A DNA stretch of 64,000 nucleotides from Ceratopteris richardii. Taxonomy: Eukaryota > Streptophyta > Polypodiopsida > Polypodiales > Pteridaceae. The translations under genes and the position numbers were made by a program. The stretch is taken from contig MU260072.1 of the NCBI GenBank assembly GCA_020310875.1, positions 264,501-328,500 on the forward strand. The letters are read 5' to 3'. The notes under the pieces were generated by a model, which had not been told where the DNA came from, searched no databases, and saw only the letters and a list, made by a program, of their open reading frames with translations. Each line of letters opens with the position of its first letter. Position 1 is the first letter of the stretch. This document shows, in pieces, positions 42,102 to 55,773 of this stretch.

Positions 42102-42442
42102 AGGCCATTGCTTCATCTAGGGCATCGTCAACACCCCTCCATTCGCAGTTTGAGAATCTCATGGAAATTGGCAGTCATACTCAAGGTGATCAGGAGTTCA
42201 AAAGAGCTTTGCTATGCAATGTCAAAATTGTAATATGAGCTCATTTGGCCTCCTAATGTAGTATTGCAATGTCTGTGTAAGAGATTTCTTCTTTTTGTGG
42301 CAAACATATAAATAGGCTTTGGTTTGCCCAGTATAAGCACCTCGAAGTCTCCTACAAGTTTAGAAGAACTCAATAGGGTAGTTCTCTTCAACTTTTTGAG
42401 ATACAATCATTTTTCTACATCAGGGTATTTAATTCATTGGCC

Positions 42443-43765
42443 ATGGCTGGAAGCAGTTATGTATTCCATATGTTGGCTATTGAGGATAAGTTGGATCGTA
42501 CCAATTACCCATTATGGGCATATATGATGCTTCATGTATTGGTTGCAAAAGGACTTTGGAATATTGTGCAAGGTGTTAAAAAACATCCTACTATAACTGC
42601 AAATAGAGTTATTGAAGGTGATGCAGATGTTGTTGAAGATGGTGATCTTTAAGTTCCTATTCATGTTGCGATTCCTACTACACCTATTATAGAGCAACTT
42701 TTATGGGATGGCAAAGATGCTCAAGCACATACATTGATAACCTTGTCTATCAAACGTCTCATTATTCCTCATATTCACTGCTACAAAACAACAAAGGATG
42801 CTTGAGATACACTTAACACTTTATACCAGGCAAGGAATGAAGCTCATGTTGCTTACCTCCAAAAATAGTTGGCAAGTGAACACATGAATGAAGAAGATGC
42901 CATGGATAGTTTTTTGACAAAGATCAAAGATTTGAAGGAGTCGTTGATTTTTGTTGATGACGTCTTGCCAGATACTTCACTTGTGGAGACTATTCTAAAT
43001 TGTCTTCTAGATTCATATCAGAGTTTTGAGTCTGCTCTTTGATTAATGATGGAAGGCAATCCAAATTCCTTAATATTTGAGGATTTGCTTTTTGTTCTAT
43101 TGCAAGAAGATCAATTTAGGCAGAATGGTTCCATTATGCATGTTGCAGATCAAGCTTCCTTGCTAGTCAGAAGTGCAAAGGTAAATGGAGTTCATCTATT
43201 AGAGAGCAAAAATCTTCTAATTCTGCACAATCAAAGAAGGATGACAAAGACAAGAAGAAAACACAAAAGCTGAAATTGTTTTGCAAATACTATAAAGGAA
43301 AAGATCATGTCATAAATTTTGTTGATGATAGATGTACAATTCATGATATGTTAAATGGTGACATCATTATTGTTTCTCGCATTTTATGTCATGGGTCGTA
43401 TAAGTTCATAGATTATGCAAAATTTGTGAATGATTTAGCATGTGCAGTTCAAAATTCTCAGGCTATGTCAGATGCAAAGCTTTGGCATGCATGCTTTGGT
43501 CATTTGAATTTTTCTAGTTTGCTACACCTACAAAAATCTGAAATGGTGTCCTCTTTGCCCAAACTTGAGGACCTTGTAAACATGTTCATGAAGGCTATAT
43601 TTTAGGCAAAATGTGATGTTCCTCCTTCCCAAAAGATGGTTTTATACGAGCTACTAAAAAATTGCAGCTTGTTCACAGTGATGTTTGTGGTCCTATGCAA
43701 ACACCTTCTTTTGGGAGCTACCTTTACTTCGTGACTTTTATTGATGATTTTTAAAGGCATGCATG
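42443..43765 (+). pseudogene. Ty1/copia gag to pre-integrase with internal deletion (C2)
   Basis: Gag starts MAGSSYVFHMLAIEDKLDRTNYPLW and continues in several phases with stops (42,652; near 42,867; 43,041). At 43,276 FCKYYKGKDHVI leads directly into NFVDDRCTIHDMLNGD: the rest of the zinc region and the protease (about 0.7 kb by comparison with C1) are deleted. Pre-integrase LWHACFGHLNFSSLLHLQ follows, then [24 protein letters not shown] codons of the integrase start at 43,670-43,750. It ends abruptly at about 43,765 where minus-strand copia RT begins. Confidence 0.88.
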
Positions 43766-43960
43766 GTCACTTTGAGACAAGTATATGCATCTTTTACTCC
43801 TATCACGAGTGATGTGCATGCCAAGAATATGTTTGCCCTCCCCCAAGTCCTTCATATCAAATGTCTCACTCAACTTCTTTTTTATAATTGACAAGTCATA
43901 AGAGGACTTCCCAACAACCAACATATCATTGGCATAAAGCATATCAATCTAAGGATCCAG
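43766..43960 (-). pseudogene. Ty1/copia RT fragment (C5)
   Basis: Minus-strand frame of 63 codons: MLYANDMLVVGKSSYDLS, KKLSETFDMKDLGEGKHILGM and YLSQSDHACL. This is the RT segment around the catalytic box, where the usual YxDD reads Y-A-N-D, predicting inactivity. Only this short piece is present, joined tail to tail with C2. Confidence 0.85.
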
Positions 43961-44982
43961 AGATGAGCTGGTGCTGCACAAAACCTGCTCTACACTATCA
44001 AGATAATTCAAGGGATGCTTAATATACTCCTTTATCTTTACAATGATGCATTTGGAATCACTAAGTCCTTTGGATCATCATTTCCAAAAGTTTGCATCAA
44101 AAGAGATAACTTGCATATACTATAGATGTAAAGAAACCTTCTAAATTGGGAATAGAAGTACTCGATATTATACTCAGAGCTCACAACCTGGTATGAACTG
44201 ACTAGAGATCTTTTGCGCACATCTAATTGGAGTGTGTAGATAATTAAATCAATTTATTTCATCAATTTAGCTATACAATACACTGAGAAATGATTCTAAC
44301 AAGTCATGGCGGTCATCCTGACTTTTCAGGATCTAGAAGGTATGCAAACACAATTTCCTTCTATGCTTCATATCTCAAGATCCATTGAACCAGACTTGAT
44401 AAAAATTGATATTCAAGTAGTTAGCACATCAATATTACTAACCAAGTAAAGTATAGAAAATGAGTGAGTACACAGAGAGAAATTGATTCCACAAAGGCAC
44501 TATACTGATCAAGATGGTGTAGAGAACAATAGATAGAGATATACTTGAAGAAATGTATCAAAATGTATATGCCCATGAACATATGATACACAGAATTGTA
44601 GTGGAATACACATAGGTAGTGTAAGCTTAATGTATGCTCCTAGAAGTAGCTCAATGCCTTTAAAAAATTCTCTATCTACCCGCCACTAAAAGTATGTGTA
44701 CTTATACACATGTTCTAAGTTTGAATTTGATTTTTCCCTCACCTAAAAATGATCCTACACTTTAGGAATGATTTGGATTGATTCTTCCTACCACATGAGT
44801 CATGGCTTCAGCTCCCTAAATTCATGATATTCCTTATTCTTTTAGCTTTTATAGTTATCCAACGTAAATATGATCAAATGGACAAGCAAGTTTTCATACG
44901 TGATTCTTCATGTGAGGTAAATGAACTAATGTGTAGTCATGAATAATTAACCAAGGACTTAGGCTTGCTAATTACACCAGCA
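43961..44982 (-). other. Possible 3' LTR of copia C6 and flanking DNA
   Basis: The minus strand changes from coding (RNase H) to GAGGGGGAGC (44,983-44,992), a typical copia polypurine tract, followed by TGCTGGTG, a plausible LTR start at 44,982. The LTR end is not defined because no second copy exists. TGTGTAGATAA near 44,233 is one possible end. No gene is seen in 43,961-44,230. Confidence 0.5.
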
Positions 44983-45034
44983 GCTCCCCCTCAAGCCTAA
45001 TATGCTTAAATTTTCAGTCCTTCATTATTTCTTG

Positions 45035-45571
45035 TTATCCAATCATTGATTTGAATCTATTCATCTTGCTTCCATCCAATGCCTTTGTCATCATATTTGC
45101 ACAGTGTTGATGTGTTGATACATATGAGAGTTGTATCTCCTTACTCATGATATTTTCGGTGAAATAATGGTAGTGAACTTCTATATCTTTAGTCCTAGCA
45201 TGATAGATAGAGTTTGCAACAAGGCGTAATGAACTAATATTGTCTCGAAATATATGTAGATTTGAAGTGTTCAACCCTAAATTTGAGTATAGGGTCCTAA
45301 TCCACATAGCTTCTTGTGTAGCATTTGCAAGCTCTCTGTATTCAACCTCTTTTGATGAAAGAGAAATTGTAGATTGATTCTTGGAAGACCATGAAATCAG
45401 CTTTGTACCTACAAAAGTAAGGTATCCTGATGTCCTTCTCCTATAATCTTTAGAGTCTACCCAATCTGCATCAGAATAAAGTTTAACATCTATATCGGAT
45501 GTGTAAGGGTAGTGCAACCCTTCATTTATTATGACCTTCAAATACTTCAAAATTCTCTTGGATGCTTCCAT
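45035..45571 (-). pseudogene. Ty1/copia RNase H (C6)
   Basis: Open frame of 178 codons: RILKYLKVIINEGLHYPY, VKLYSDADWVDSKDYRRRTSGYL (catalytic Asp), TISLSSKEVEYRELANATQEAMW (Glu), LHIFRDNISSLRLVANS (Asp) and HARTKDIEVHYHYFTENI. TKALDGSKMNRF closes the domain. All acidic residues are kept. It is close to the polypurine tract at 44,983, as expected for the end of pol. Confidence 0.92.
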
Positions 45572-46543
<972 letters not shown>

Positions 46544-46895
46544 GATACAAAGTACAAAGCAAGGAATACGAGGAGTGTGTGAGTTGTTTGTGTTTTATTT
46601 TATTTCATTTCTTTTATTTTTGCATTTATTATTTTGTAAAATTTATCCAATTTCACTTGCAAAAGAAAGAAAAACCTTGCTTAATTATGATGGGAACATA
46701 AAGAGTCATATAAGAATGGAGTGATGAAAGCATGTAATGAGTGGTGTGAACTTTTTAAGTTCTCTTCTTGTGATGATGCAAATAATTTTTTATATGTGGA
46801 GACTTTATTAATTGGTGTGGAGTATTTGTGCTCTTCTTTTACAACAAGATGACTAAAGGGCTTCCCATAGCAAACCTATAAGTGGACTCATTCTC
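46544..46895. other. AT-rich stretch, no gene seen
   Basis: T-rich and A-rich runs flank the TA tract. No domain is recognised. An ATG at about 46,850 (MTKGLPIANL) might begin the coding trail that follows. Confidence 0.5.
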
Positions 46896-49800
46896 TTTGT
46901 TTAGAGTACACTAGTTCCTAGACAGTGATGCAATTGAAGAAGTTGTGGAGCTAGAATCAAATGAGGAGGAACTTCGTGAGAAGGAGCAAGCAAAGAAGGA
47001 ATTGAAGGACTACATAAAAGTTTTAGGCAAGCACATCTTCTTATTCAAAAATAGCAAGTTCAAATATACAATGTTGTGCTAAGAATTCCACAACTTCCAG
47101 AGGTCATCTATGGTATGCAAAAAGTAGAAAGCAATGGGTCTTGAAAAGAAAATTGGAAGAACTCATGTTCGTCATAGATTTTGAGAGGTTTGAACAGATG
47201 ATGACCTTGCTGTAGGATTTGAGAAGAATTAATGAACCATACTTTGTCCACAAGCTCAATAATTGGGAAAAGGAACTGGTGGAAATCAAAATCAAGCAAG
47301 AGCACAACAAATCAGCCTTAAACTTCTATCCCATGGGATCAAAAATAGATGTTAGCTTTGTGAAAAAGAATGCGGCCACTTATGTAGGATACACTGAGTT
47401 CCAGGACTTTAAATAAAAGCCCAATGAAGAATTGGCAATCAGAACCTTCTTACATTTACTATGATTTCCCAGACTACGAAGGTACACAATGCCCCATAAA
47501 CCTATGACTTTGGTGATGCTAAACAACAAGGATAAGACCAAGACATTTGGTATAGTGGATATGTCCTCATATATCCATGAAAATTTGAAAGAGGCAACAA
47601 AACATTGGGACTCCAAGAAGTTTATGAATGGAGCCTAGTTGCTTACAAAGATCATCTATCATGTAGTAGGCGTTGAAGATAAGCTATTATTGGCTCTAGA
47701 GGCATAAGTATTCATAGAAGCTATGATAGGAGTAAAAAGCCCTAGAAAAAAGACAGTGATTAAAGAAGTGGGAAAGAAAAAGAAGGATGTTCTTGTGGAA
47801 AGTGAGCAGCCCATCAAAAAAGAAAAGTGGATCCTACAAAGTTAGGGCTTGAGGTTCTAGAACCTACTAAAGAGGAAATAAAATTAGAATAGAAAAAGGT
47901 TCAAGTTGATAAAGAAACCCATCTACCCCAGACAAGCACAGAAGAAGTGTACTCATATCTGTTGTAGAATAATGATAAAAAGATGCATATGAGGCTCAAT
48001 ATCAAAAGATGTTGGAAAATTATTTTGATAAAGCCACAGATTGGACACAAGCTAAATTGGAGCACTATGAATATCTTCATGAACAGATGATGAATGCTAA
48101 AACAGAGGTCATATTCATGAAAAAAAGAAGCAAATTTATTCTCCTATTTCAAAGAACTTCAATGACCCGTAGAGAAGAGAACCACAATAGTATTAGTGGT
48201 GAAGAAGCAAAGAAAAGAATCCAAGTTGAAAAGATAAGTGAGAGGATCCAAAAAGAAAGTGGAAATTCAATAAGATGAGTCACAAGAAGATGTATGGGAG
48301 GATGAGTTATGATCCACAAAACTAAAGCATAAAAGAAAGAAGAAAAGTTAGTAGAATTAGTTAAGGTGGTTCCATCTAAAGAAAGTTTAGAAATGATAGT
48401 GATGTGGGAAATGGTTCCTTCAAAGAAATCTAAATTTATCATAGCCAAATACTCCTAGTAAACAAATTGGAGTTCAAAGTAAAGAGATAGAAGGAATGGA
48501 CAAGGTAGTGGAAACTAAACAGGAAATTATGTATCTAGAAGATATTGCGAACATCAAGAAATTAGAAGGAATAACATTAGTGATAGATCAAGATTGGAAA
48601 TAAGAAGAAACTAAGGAAGAAACTAAAGGTATGATCAAGTTGGTGGAAAAAAATAAAAGAAGTACAGGATGAGAAGGAAAAGACAAAAAATCAACAAACT
48701 ATAGTAGAAGATATCCAAAACATTGTGGATGAAATTCAGCAAGAAAATGGAATCAGTGACATAGAAATAAAGGGCATATCATATCAAGAGGAATAATGTG
48801 AAAGGAGAGACACAGGAGATAAGGAAGAACACCAAGGCATTGATCAAAATGTTGAAGAACCTAAGGATAATTAGCAAAGCAGAAACTAGAAGATGAGCAC
48901 CAAGAAGAATAGAACTCCTCATAATCAAAAATGGAAAATGAAGAAGAATTGGAGAATAGAAAAATAGAAAAAAGTAGGAAAAGCTCTTTGAGTATCCAAG
49001 TTTCCCACAGATATGAGACATACTTGTGAGTGTGCATTGAATCAAATAGAAAAACTATGACCTTCAATCAAAAACATAATCTAATTTGTTATAACTTTTG
49101 AAGCTGAATTTGTTAAAGATAATAAGATCGTTGAAGCGCATAGAAGGGAGAAAAGTATATTGGTAGAAGAGCTCAGTGAACAAAAGAAGATCAGTGAATT
49201 TTTTAAGAGAAGATCATTCAGTTGTACACAAAAATGGTAGATGGCAAGAATAAAATAAAATTATTGGAAGACAAATATGAGAAGCAGGGCAAGAACATCA
49301 AAAGAATGGAAGGTGATATTAAAAGACTATAACAAATTCTTATAGACATCTTATCAGGTGCTCACAAAAGCAAATAGAGAAGTGATTTAGATAATCAAAG
49401 CAAAGAATTAGACTCAATCAAGAAGGATTTGGAAAAGATGAAAGAAGAATTGAAAGATGCCAAAGAACTAGAACAAGGCACCAGCAAAGAGTAGAGTTGT
49501 TAAATGAAATAGAGTTATGGAAATCCAAATCTAGTAGCCAATTAAAAGAGTCTTTGATTGAAGATGTGGTTCAAGAAAGGCCAACAATAATATAAAGACA
49601 ACATTCTCCTATCCAAGAACATATTGTGAAAGTTCAAGAGCAGATGAAGCAGAAGGTGAAGAAATAGATGAGTCCATTCAATAGCTGCTCACTGATAGAG
49701 AAGACAAGATAAAGTAAATTAGAAAAAATACATAATCAGTATGAAAATAAGATTGTATAGTTTGCTTTGGAACAAGGAGTTAGGTTGCAAATGAGTTAGG

Positions 49801-50870
49801 AATTCCATTCTTCATGGTTATGAGAGCATAAAGAACTATAAAACTGCTAGAGTATGAACATAACACAATGAATTCTTGGAGAATGAGGAGAATATAGAAA
49901 TAACAAAAGAATTATTTGAAAAAGTTGATCCCTCTTGGAGAAAAAATGGTTGGACAAGAATAGGGAATTTAGGAAGATCTAGGCAAAAGCTCCACTGTAC
50001 TTAAAGATTAATCTAGCATTTTGTCTAGTTGCAAGAAGAAGAGATTGGCCCAAGTTCTGACAAATGAGAAAAGATGGAGCCATTCTTGCTAAATGGCTCA
50101 ATATTCCAAAGATAGCTGGACCAAAGAAAAGGACTTTGCCATCCAAAACACATATATGTTAACCACATGCAAAGCAATAACACAGAATTCGAAAGAAGTA
50201 AATGATCCATCTTGTATATTAATGATCAAAATTTTGAAATTGATTATCACCAGTATAGAGACATTTACATATAAAAATATTAGAACCCTCAACTATATAG
50301 ATTCAAATCACCATCAAATGCACTCCTTTTTTATCCTAGTGAGACCTAGATAGGATCTGCTTAATGGCGTATTATAGTAGAATCATATTCATGGGCAGCC
50401 GCTATGTATAGATTTTTGAGGATGCCTTTGATTATGGTTTCTTCCAAAGAGATTCAAAAACATTCGACAAATTATCCTTAGTAATGAAGGCCTGATTAGC
50501 AACCTATGAAGCAGCATCTATAGAGTACATAAAGAAGGATGTAATAAATAAATATGTGGCTTCTATATAGTGGAGAAAAACACTTTTTGAAAAGGTCAAT
50601 GATCTGAATGTTACTAAAAGAAAGATTCATGACCTAGTGGCTCACGTCTACCAAAGAAAGCAGAAGCAATGATTAGACCCAGTGCCCAATTTTGTCAAGG
50701 ATGACAAAAGGCAAGGAGTGGGAAAAATGTTGGAAAGTGATTTTTCGATTGCAAAATGGAAAATTTTGTATAATAGTAGAATAGATTGCTATAAAAATGA
50801 GGAAAAAGCCTTCCTCATGATTAGATGTAAGTTATATATTTTTTTGTTGAACTTTTAGAGCTCTCAAGCT
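46896..50870 (+). pseudogene. Long decayed Lys/Glu-rich coding trail of unknown identity
   Basis: Over about 4 kb the plus strand shows coding-like stretches in shifting phases, with stops. Examples are EEVVELESNEEELREKEQAKKELKDYIKVL (46,930), MRRINEPYFVHKLNNWEKELVE (47,219), TMPHKPMTLVMLNNKDKTKT (47,490), MLENYFDKATDWTQAKLEHYEYLHEQM (48,009) and SRYVIFEDAFDY-like codons (50,395). The final part reads RKTLFEKVNDLNVTKRKIHD. Composition predicts coiled coils. Nothing matches a known motif. It could be a pseudogene of a large host protein, or a gag-like ORF of an undescribed element. Confidence refers to the statement that it is an old coding region. Confidence 0.4.
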
Positions 50871-51380
50871 ATTAGATTTTTTGGATAAAGATGATGTAGG
50901 TGGAAGACATATCCTAGCCTCATCATAGGAGATGTATGCTCATGGATTCATAGGTTCTTGATAAGCCTAGTTGGCTTCTTTTTGTCACTTGGTTATATGC
51001 AGTGAGCATTGGAGGGATATGATGTGACACAATTATGCAGTTTTACAGTACTTTGATCAGCTCATTGATAGTGGTTTGATGCTCATAGTCTCCATTTGCA
51101 AAGGAAACTCAATTCTAGATATTTTCATTTTTATCCATACATTGGCTGATTTTGTTGTCTTGATTTCTTGTTTGTTTAAGCATATTAGCTTGCACATAGT
51201 CAGTTTGACATTTGCTCATTGGTCTTCATTCTTCATCTACTCATTTTTTTGGGAAGTCTACCGAAATTTCCCCAAAATTTGGCACAATCACATTTGAAAA
51301 TGTTCGTGGTATGTTCCTTTCTAGTTTCATCAACATTCTAGTTAGTTATTTATCACCCTGGCATCACATGTTTTTGGCAC
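50871..51380 (+). other. AT-rich stretch between coding trail and copia relic, no gene seen
   Basis: Short frames only, without motifs. It may contain leader sequence of the copia relic beginning near 51,400. Confidence 0.5.
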
Positions 51381-52330
51381 ATATGGTTGAGAAGGTTCTA
51401 GTGCAAGAGGATCCAAAAAGCATGATGACTTGCAAGGGAAAGATCATTTTTGAGATTTGCAAGTTTGATAGAAAAAACTTTTCTCTATGGAAGAATACAA
51501 TTGTTGATGTATTGATATAGAGAAGGATAGAGATAGTCTTGATCCTCATTTGGATGAGTATTATGCAGTCTTCTCTCAATTGCAAGCTCAAAAGATGGAA
51601 ACGTATGATGAGATGAACACAATTATCTAGCTATGAACACTACCACCTTCATAAGATATGTTTTGCATCACCAATAGTAATAGCACACAAGGAGGCAAGC
51701 TTTTCTATAGTGGAATTTATGGTGTACTTCCAAGTGAAGAGATTTGCAAAAAGTTTATGGCTTCCACACATAGTGGAGATGCATATAGTGTCCATGATTC
51801 TAACCGGGGAAAGAACCAATCCTGTTATAGAAGCAAGAGCAGCGATAAGAATGGTCAGCATGGCAAGAGTACAAGAAAATCACAAAATAGGGATATTGAA
51901 TGCCATCATTGCCATAGAAAGGACATATGAAGAAGGATTGCTATGATTTGAGTAATTCCAAAGGTAAAGGATAGCATGTTGATGGGCATGTTAAACAGTT
52001 ACATAAAGCATCTACTTTATGTGTGAAGACAAAAGAAATAAATGCTATTTCTAATGATGTTGATATGTTGACAATTGATAGTACTATGCCTATTGAGGCT
52101 CTTATGGTTGATTCCATTTCACACACATGGATGCTCAATTCTTGTGCTTCTTTTCATGTGCCACCACATACAGAGTGGTCGTTTAGTTATGTAACAAAAC
52201 CTCTTGGTACAGTGAGGCATGATGATTCTCACTAGTGTGACATTATTAGGATTGAGATGTGGTCGTGTAATTTTTTGATGGTTCATAATTTACCATGTGT
52301 CAGTTGGTCAACTATGGTTTTATTTGGCCT
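51381..52330 (+). pseudogene. Ty1/copia gag-protease relic (C3 family)
   Basis: Stop-rich plus-strand codons: FEICKFDRKNFSLWKNTIVDVLI (gag start), EYYAVFSQLQAQKMETYDEM and MASTHSGDAYSVHDSNRGKNQ. The zinc knuckle ECHHCHRKDI is incomplete. Then MKTKEINAISNDVDMLT, LMVDSISHTWMLNSCASFHVPPH (protease, Asn at the usual Asp position) and SVGQL. Each block has a counterpart in C3 at 30,100-31,270. It ends near 52,320. Confidence 0.8.
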
Positions 52331-52543
52331 TCCCATTCCCTATAAGAACATATTTAAGAATATGGGCACATGCCATGGATGTTTCAAGCATCACAATGAC
52401 AAAGGTCTTGAAATTGTTGTGTATAAGAGGTTTCAGATATCTTTGGTTTGTCTTTGCCATAAGATCCAATTTCAACCCATGATTTTTATGTATATGATAC
52501 TCAATGTGTAATCCATGGCATGGGGAGGTAAAAAAAGGTGCTA

Positions 52544-52620
52544 CCACAAAAACACGAGAAAAGCCCTTGCAAGCCATTTGCAGAGCCTTGCCTTGTGTTT
52601 CTATGAAAGGAATATTTTTG
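52544..52620. repeat. Imperfect hairpin, member of a small hairpin family
   Basis: The left arm CCACAAAAACACGAGAAAAGC pairs imperfectly with the right side CCTTGTGTTTCTATG around a short top. The outer sequence matches the reverse of the hairpin at 52,821-52,899, so this copy is inverted relative to it. Confidence 0.5.
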
Positions 52621-52820
52621 GCCTTCCTATTCCATTTAGGGACATGCAAAGACATATGAGTATATCAAATAGATTCTCTAAGCATTTCTTAGGCATCATA
52701 ATGGCTAAGTGATCCAAGTGACTTTTCAATTCAAGTACACAATCTATCCATGGCATGAAGACATAAAAAGAACTCTAACAACACCCCAAGTGATCCCAAA
52801 CATTGTTACAAGGACAAAAA

Positions 52821-52899
52821 AGACCCAACCATAGAAATGAGGGAGAAGCCACTCCAAATGCTTTGGAGTGGCTTCTTCTGTGTTTTTGTGGTTGGGCTT
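52821..52899. repeat. Hairpin with 15-bp perfect inner stem
   Basis: AGAAGCCACTCCAAA (52,844-52,858) and its exact reverse complement TTTGGAGTGGCTTCT (52,862-52,876) flank a 3-base loop. Outer arms CCCAACCA and TGGTTGGG (52,824 and 52,889) pair as well, giving about 38 paired positions per arm with some mismatches. Nearby DNA has a repeated GGCCTTCC(C/T)ATTCC segment (52,327 and 52,620). Confidence 0.75.
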
Positions 52900-53340
52900 G
52901 TTTTAGCCTATACACCATGCCACAATGCTCCTAGTGACATACTTGATGGAATCTTGCTAATACTTTATGACACAAAAAAGAGAATATTAAAAATCACAAA
53001 GATATGTGAGATTACAATAGAAAACAACATGGAAAGAGGTAAAAGATAGAATAATGGAGAAAAAGTGATCATGTTTCATTCAAAATAGTCAAACTTACAA
53101 AAACTCTCTTGTATGGAGAGATCAATTTACAACTCTTAGCTACAATCACCCCTAATCCTCCTAGCTAACTATATGTCCTTGGGTTGTAGATTAACCCTAA
53201 TAGCATGGATGGCACATAGGTTGGAATCATCTAGCATTGATATGAAATATGCTTTGACTGCCTCTTGTAAAGCTTCTAAAGCTAGAGCTTGGATCCATAA
53301 AGTTTCACATAAAAAAAGTTATGTTCACATTTGATTGAAT
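52900..53340. other. Region without recognisable gene
   Basis: AT-rich DNA with short frames only and no motif seen. Confidence 0.5.
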
Positions 53341-53710
53341 CAAGGTGGAATGGTATGTTAGGTTCGGTATGTACGATTCGCATACGGTTTGATATCCAAA
53401 TCGAATCTTGAGGTTTGGTATGTTCAGAACGTTGTTCAATAATTTTACAATTCATACATGATAAAAATATACAGATATTATATGTTGCATATTCAAGAAT
53501 CAAGTTATCTAAACACTAACATCAACATTAAACAATGAATTATGACAAAAAAGAGTCGGACCATGCTCAAATCGAGGGAAAAAATATGAAAATTTTGCAT
53601 AAATTTAAAAATACATTGAACATGTATGGTACGGTTCGGTACGTTTCGTATGTACCGTACATACAATACGTATAGAAAAGTGTATGGTTCGAGTTTTGAT
53701 CCTACCTTGG
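53341..53710. repeat. Possible short inverted-repeat element with GGTTCGGTA motifs
   Basis: The ends CAAGGTGGAAT (53,341) and the reverse of ATCCTACCTTGG (53,699) look like weak terminal inverted repeats. Inside, GGTTCGGTATGTACG (53,361) and GGTTCGGTACGTTTCG (53,633) are similar direct motifs. No duplicated target is proven, so this is tentative. Confidence 0.25.
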
Positions 53711-54777
53711 ATTGGATAGAAATAGTTATGTTTTCCATTGATGACTCGAAAATACAAACCACATGCTTGTTGGTCAAACAAGAATTAATAACTTGAATTG
53801 ATTCTCTATTGTTGATGAAGCACTAACATCTTCAACAAATGACCTACATAATATAAAAATGAATACGAAAGTCCAAAAAAATATACAAATGCAAGGCAAA
53901 CCTCATCGCAAAATCTCATCCTTTGCATGCTCCACCACCAATTGAAAGAGAGTAAAAGGATGCTAATGATCATTTCCTATATCACATTCCAAGTGGAGTC
54001 TCTCTCAACTGTTTTAATTTCTCAACTATGCTCTCCTTTTCTTCTACATGCTTTTCAAGATCTGCAAGTTATTCTTGTAACTATATGATTGTGCTTTCTA
54101 AAGTGACTACCCTTGTATGATAGAGTTGATATTGTTGGATCCAATACTTAGTAGTAGCAGTTGAATGTGTATATATTCATTGGAAATAACCTAAGATTTC
54201 AGCTTTATCAGCACCAATGAACTAAAGTAAAGTTTATAGGTTATGGAGTGTTGGATGGTAAGAAGACATTGGATCAAGAGGATATAGTGAACCATGATTC
54301 CAAAGGTCAATAATCTTTTCTCCAACTGCACAATGTTCATTTTGAGAGTTCACATTATTGTCGCACTGTGTATTTGGAGCAAACTATCTAGGAACAAACA
54401 TGTATACTTGTTGATGTAGGGGCATCATACCAATGTGAGGTTTGTAATAGGTGTTAACACCATTTTTGCCAAAAAGTACAACATTATTAGAAAGGGAGTA
54501 GAAATTTGGTTGGGAGGGACTCTAGAGCATGAGTTTTGTGGGAAAAATTTTCTTTCTTGGATGTGGATGGGTCAGAGTGCATTTTTCACTGAGCATGGCT
54601 AGAAATGATGAAGTTTGGAAAAACACATTTTAATTGGGGAAGCATAATTATAGATTTGATGATGTAGCGCTCTACTTTTGGAGTCATCTCATAGGCATGG
54701 TGATATTTTATACCAATTCTTCAATCACTGACGATGTCATCATGTGTGAACCAAGATGCAAACTTTTAACTGTTTAT
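53711..54777. other. Region without recognisable gene
   Basis: AT-rich DNA with only short frames. It ends at the sharp start of homology to the copia C7 LTR. The U3 part of that LTR (about 216 bases) is not present here. Confidence 0.5.
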
Positions 54778-55552
54778 GATATATATGAGAGATGAAGAAT
54801 AGATGACATAGAGAGGTGTAGATCATAAGTTGAATGAGTATCATCCATCAAATGAAAGATGAGTTGAATAGAAGAAGTTTTTCTGAGAATTGTGCATTGA
54901 TTTTTTTCTTCATTTCTCCTTCTATGTTTGATCATTTCCGGAACCCTTTGTAGATTTCTAAGTACATATTTAATGCATCTATGGCCAAGATTTGAGAGTC
55001 TAATTGTAATGAGGCTAAGAGAATTGTGAGTAGGAACATTTGTATGAGGAAGTGATGAGTGTCTTGTGAAACAAGCACAATTTCGATGATCAAAGAATTG
55101 ATCAGATCTTAGTCAAAATCTAAGTTGGAATGTAAACCATCTATTTCTAAAAGAATTTTATCAAACGGGTTATATTTTGTGAGAACCAAGTGTTTAAAGT
55201 TGCATTTGTAAAAGTCACATGTAGAAAGTGCTTGTTTCAGACACAGGTTTACTTATTGACATAAATCTAAAGTTTTGTGAGTTCTTTTGGAGATCTTTAA
55301 CTTGGAATAGTTGTGCAAACACTAGAAGAATGTTGTATCAAATTTTCATAGAAAACTTTAATCATTTTATCAGTCAATGAGTGAATTTTGTGAGGCAGAC
55401 TTTTTTGAGTGAAGGTAGCTTTCATAGAGAAGCTGAGTGTTCATATTTTGGTGAAAGATTTGAAAATTGGTGAAAGTTTTGAGCTATACTTGACATAGAG
55501 GTGTTCTAAAATCAAGTGTAGCATGTCTTTTGGAGATTAATCATCTCCATCA
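54778..55552 (+). repeat. 5' LTR of copia C7, truncated at its 5' end
   Basis: From GATATATATGAGAGATG to CATCTCCATCA this sequence is highly similar to 59,811-60,631. The full right LTR begins 216 bases earlier (59,595), so this copy lacks its beginning. The end CATCA is followed by a primer site. Confidence 0.9.
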
Positions 55553-55553
55553 T

Positions 55554-55568
55554 TGGTATCAAAGCAGG
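55554..55568 (+). other. Primer-binding site, tRNA-Met (C7)
   Basis: TGGTATCAAAGCAGG begins two bases after the LTR end, the usual copia primer site. Confidence 0.9.
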
Positions 55569-55773
55569 AATAATTAGATTTGAAGAAAAGGAAGACCCGG
55601 ACTACTACAGACATACAAAATTCAACATTTGAAGATTCAAAGGGAAAATTATGAAGGAAAGGCTAAAGGGAGATACATGAGAGCAATCAAAAGGATCAGA
55701 AGGAGTAAATGTCGAAGTTAAGGTACATTTATTACTCATAAGGTTGAAGATTTGATAGTACAGGTGAAGAAAG

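Noticed and set aside
53341..53710. A confident MITE call
   Set aside because: Only about seven terminal bases match and no target duplication is convincing. Kept only as a low-confidence repeat.
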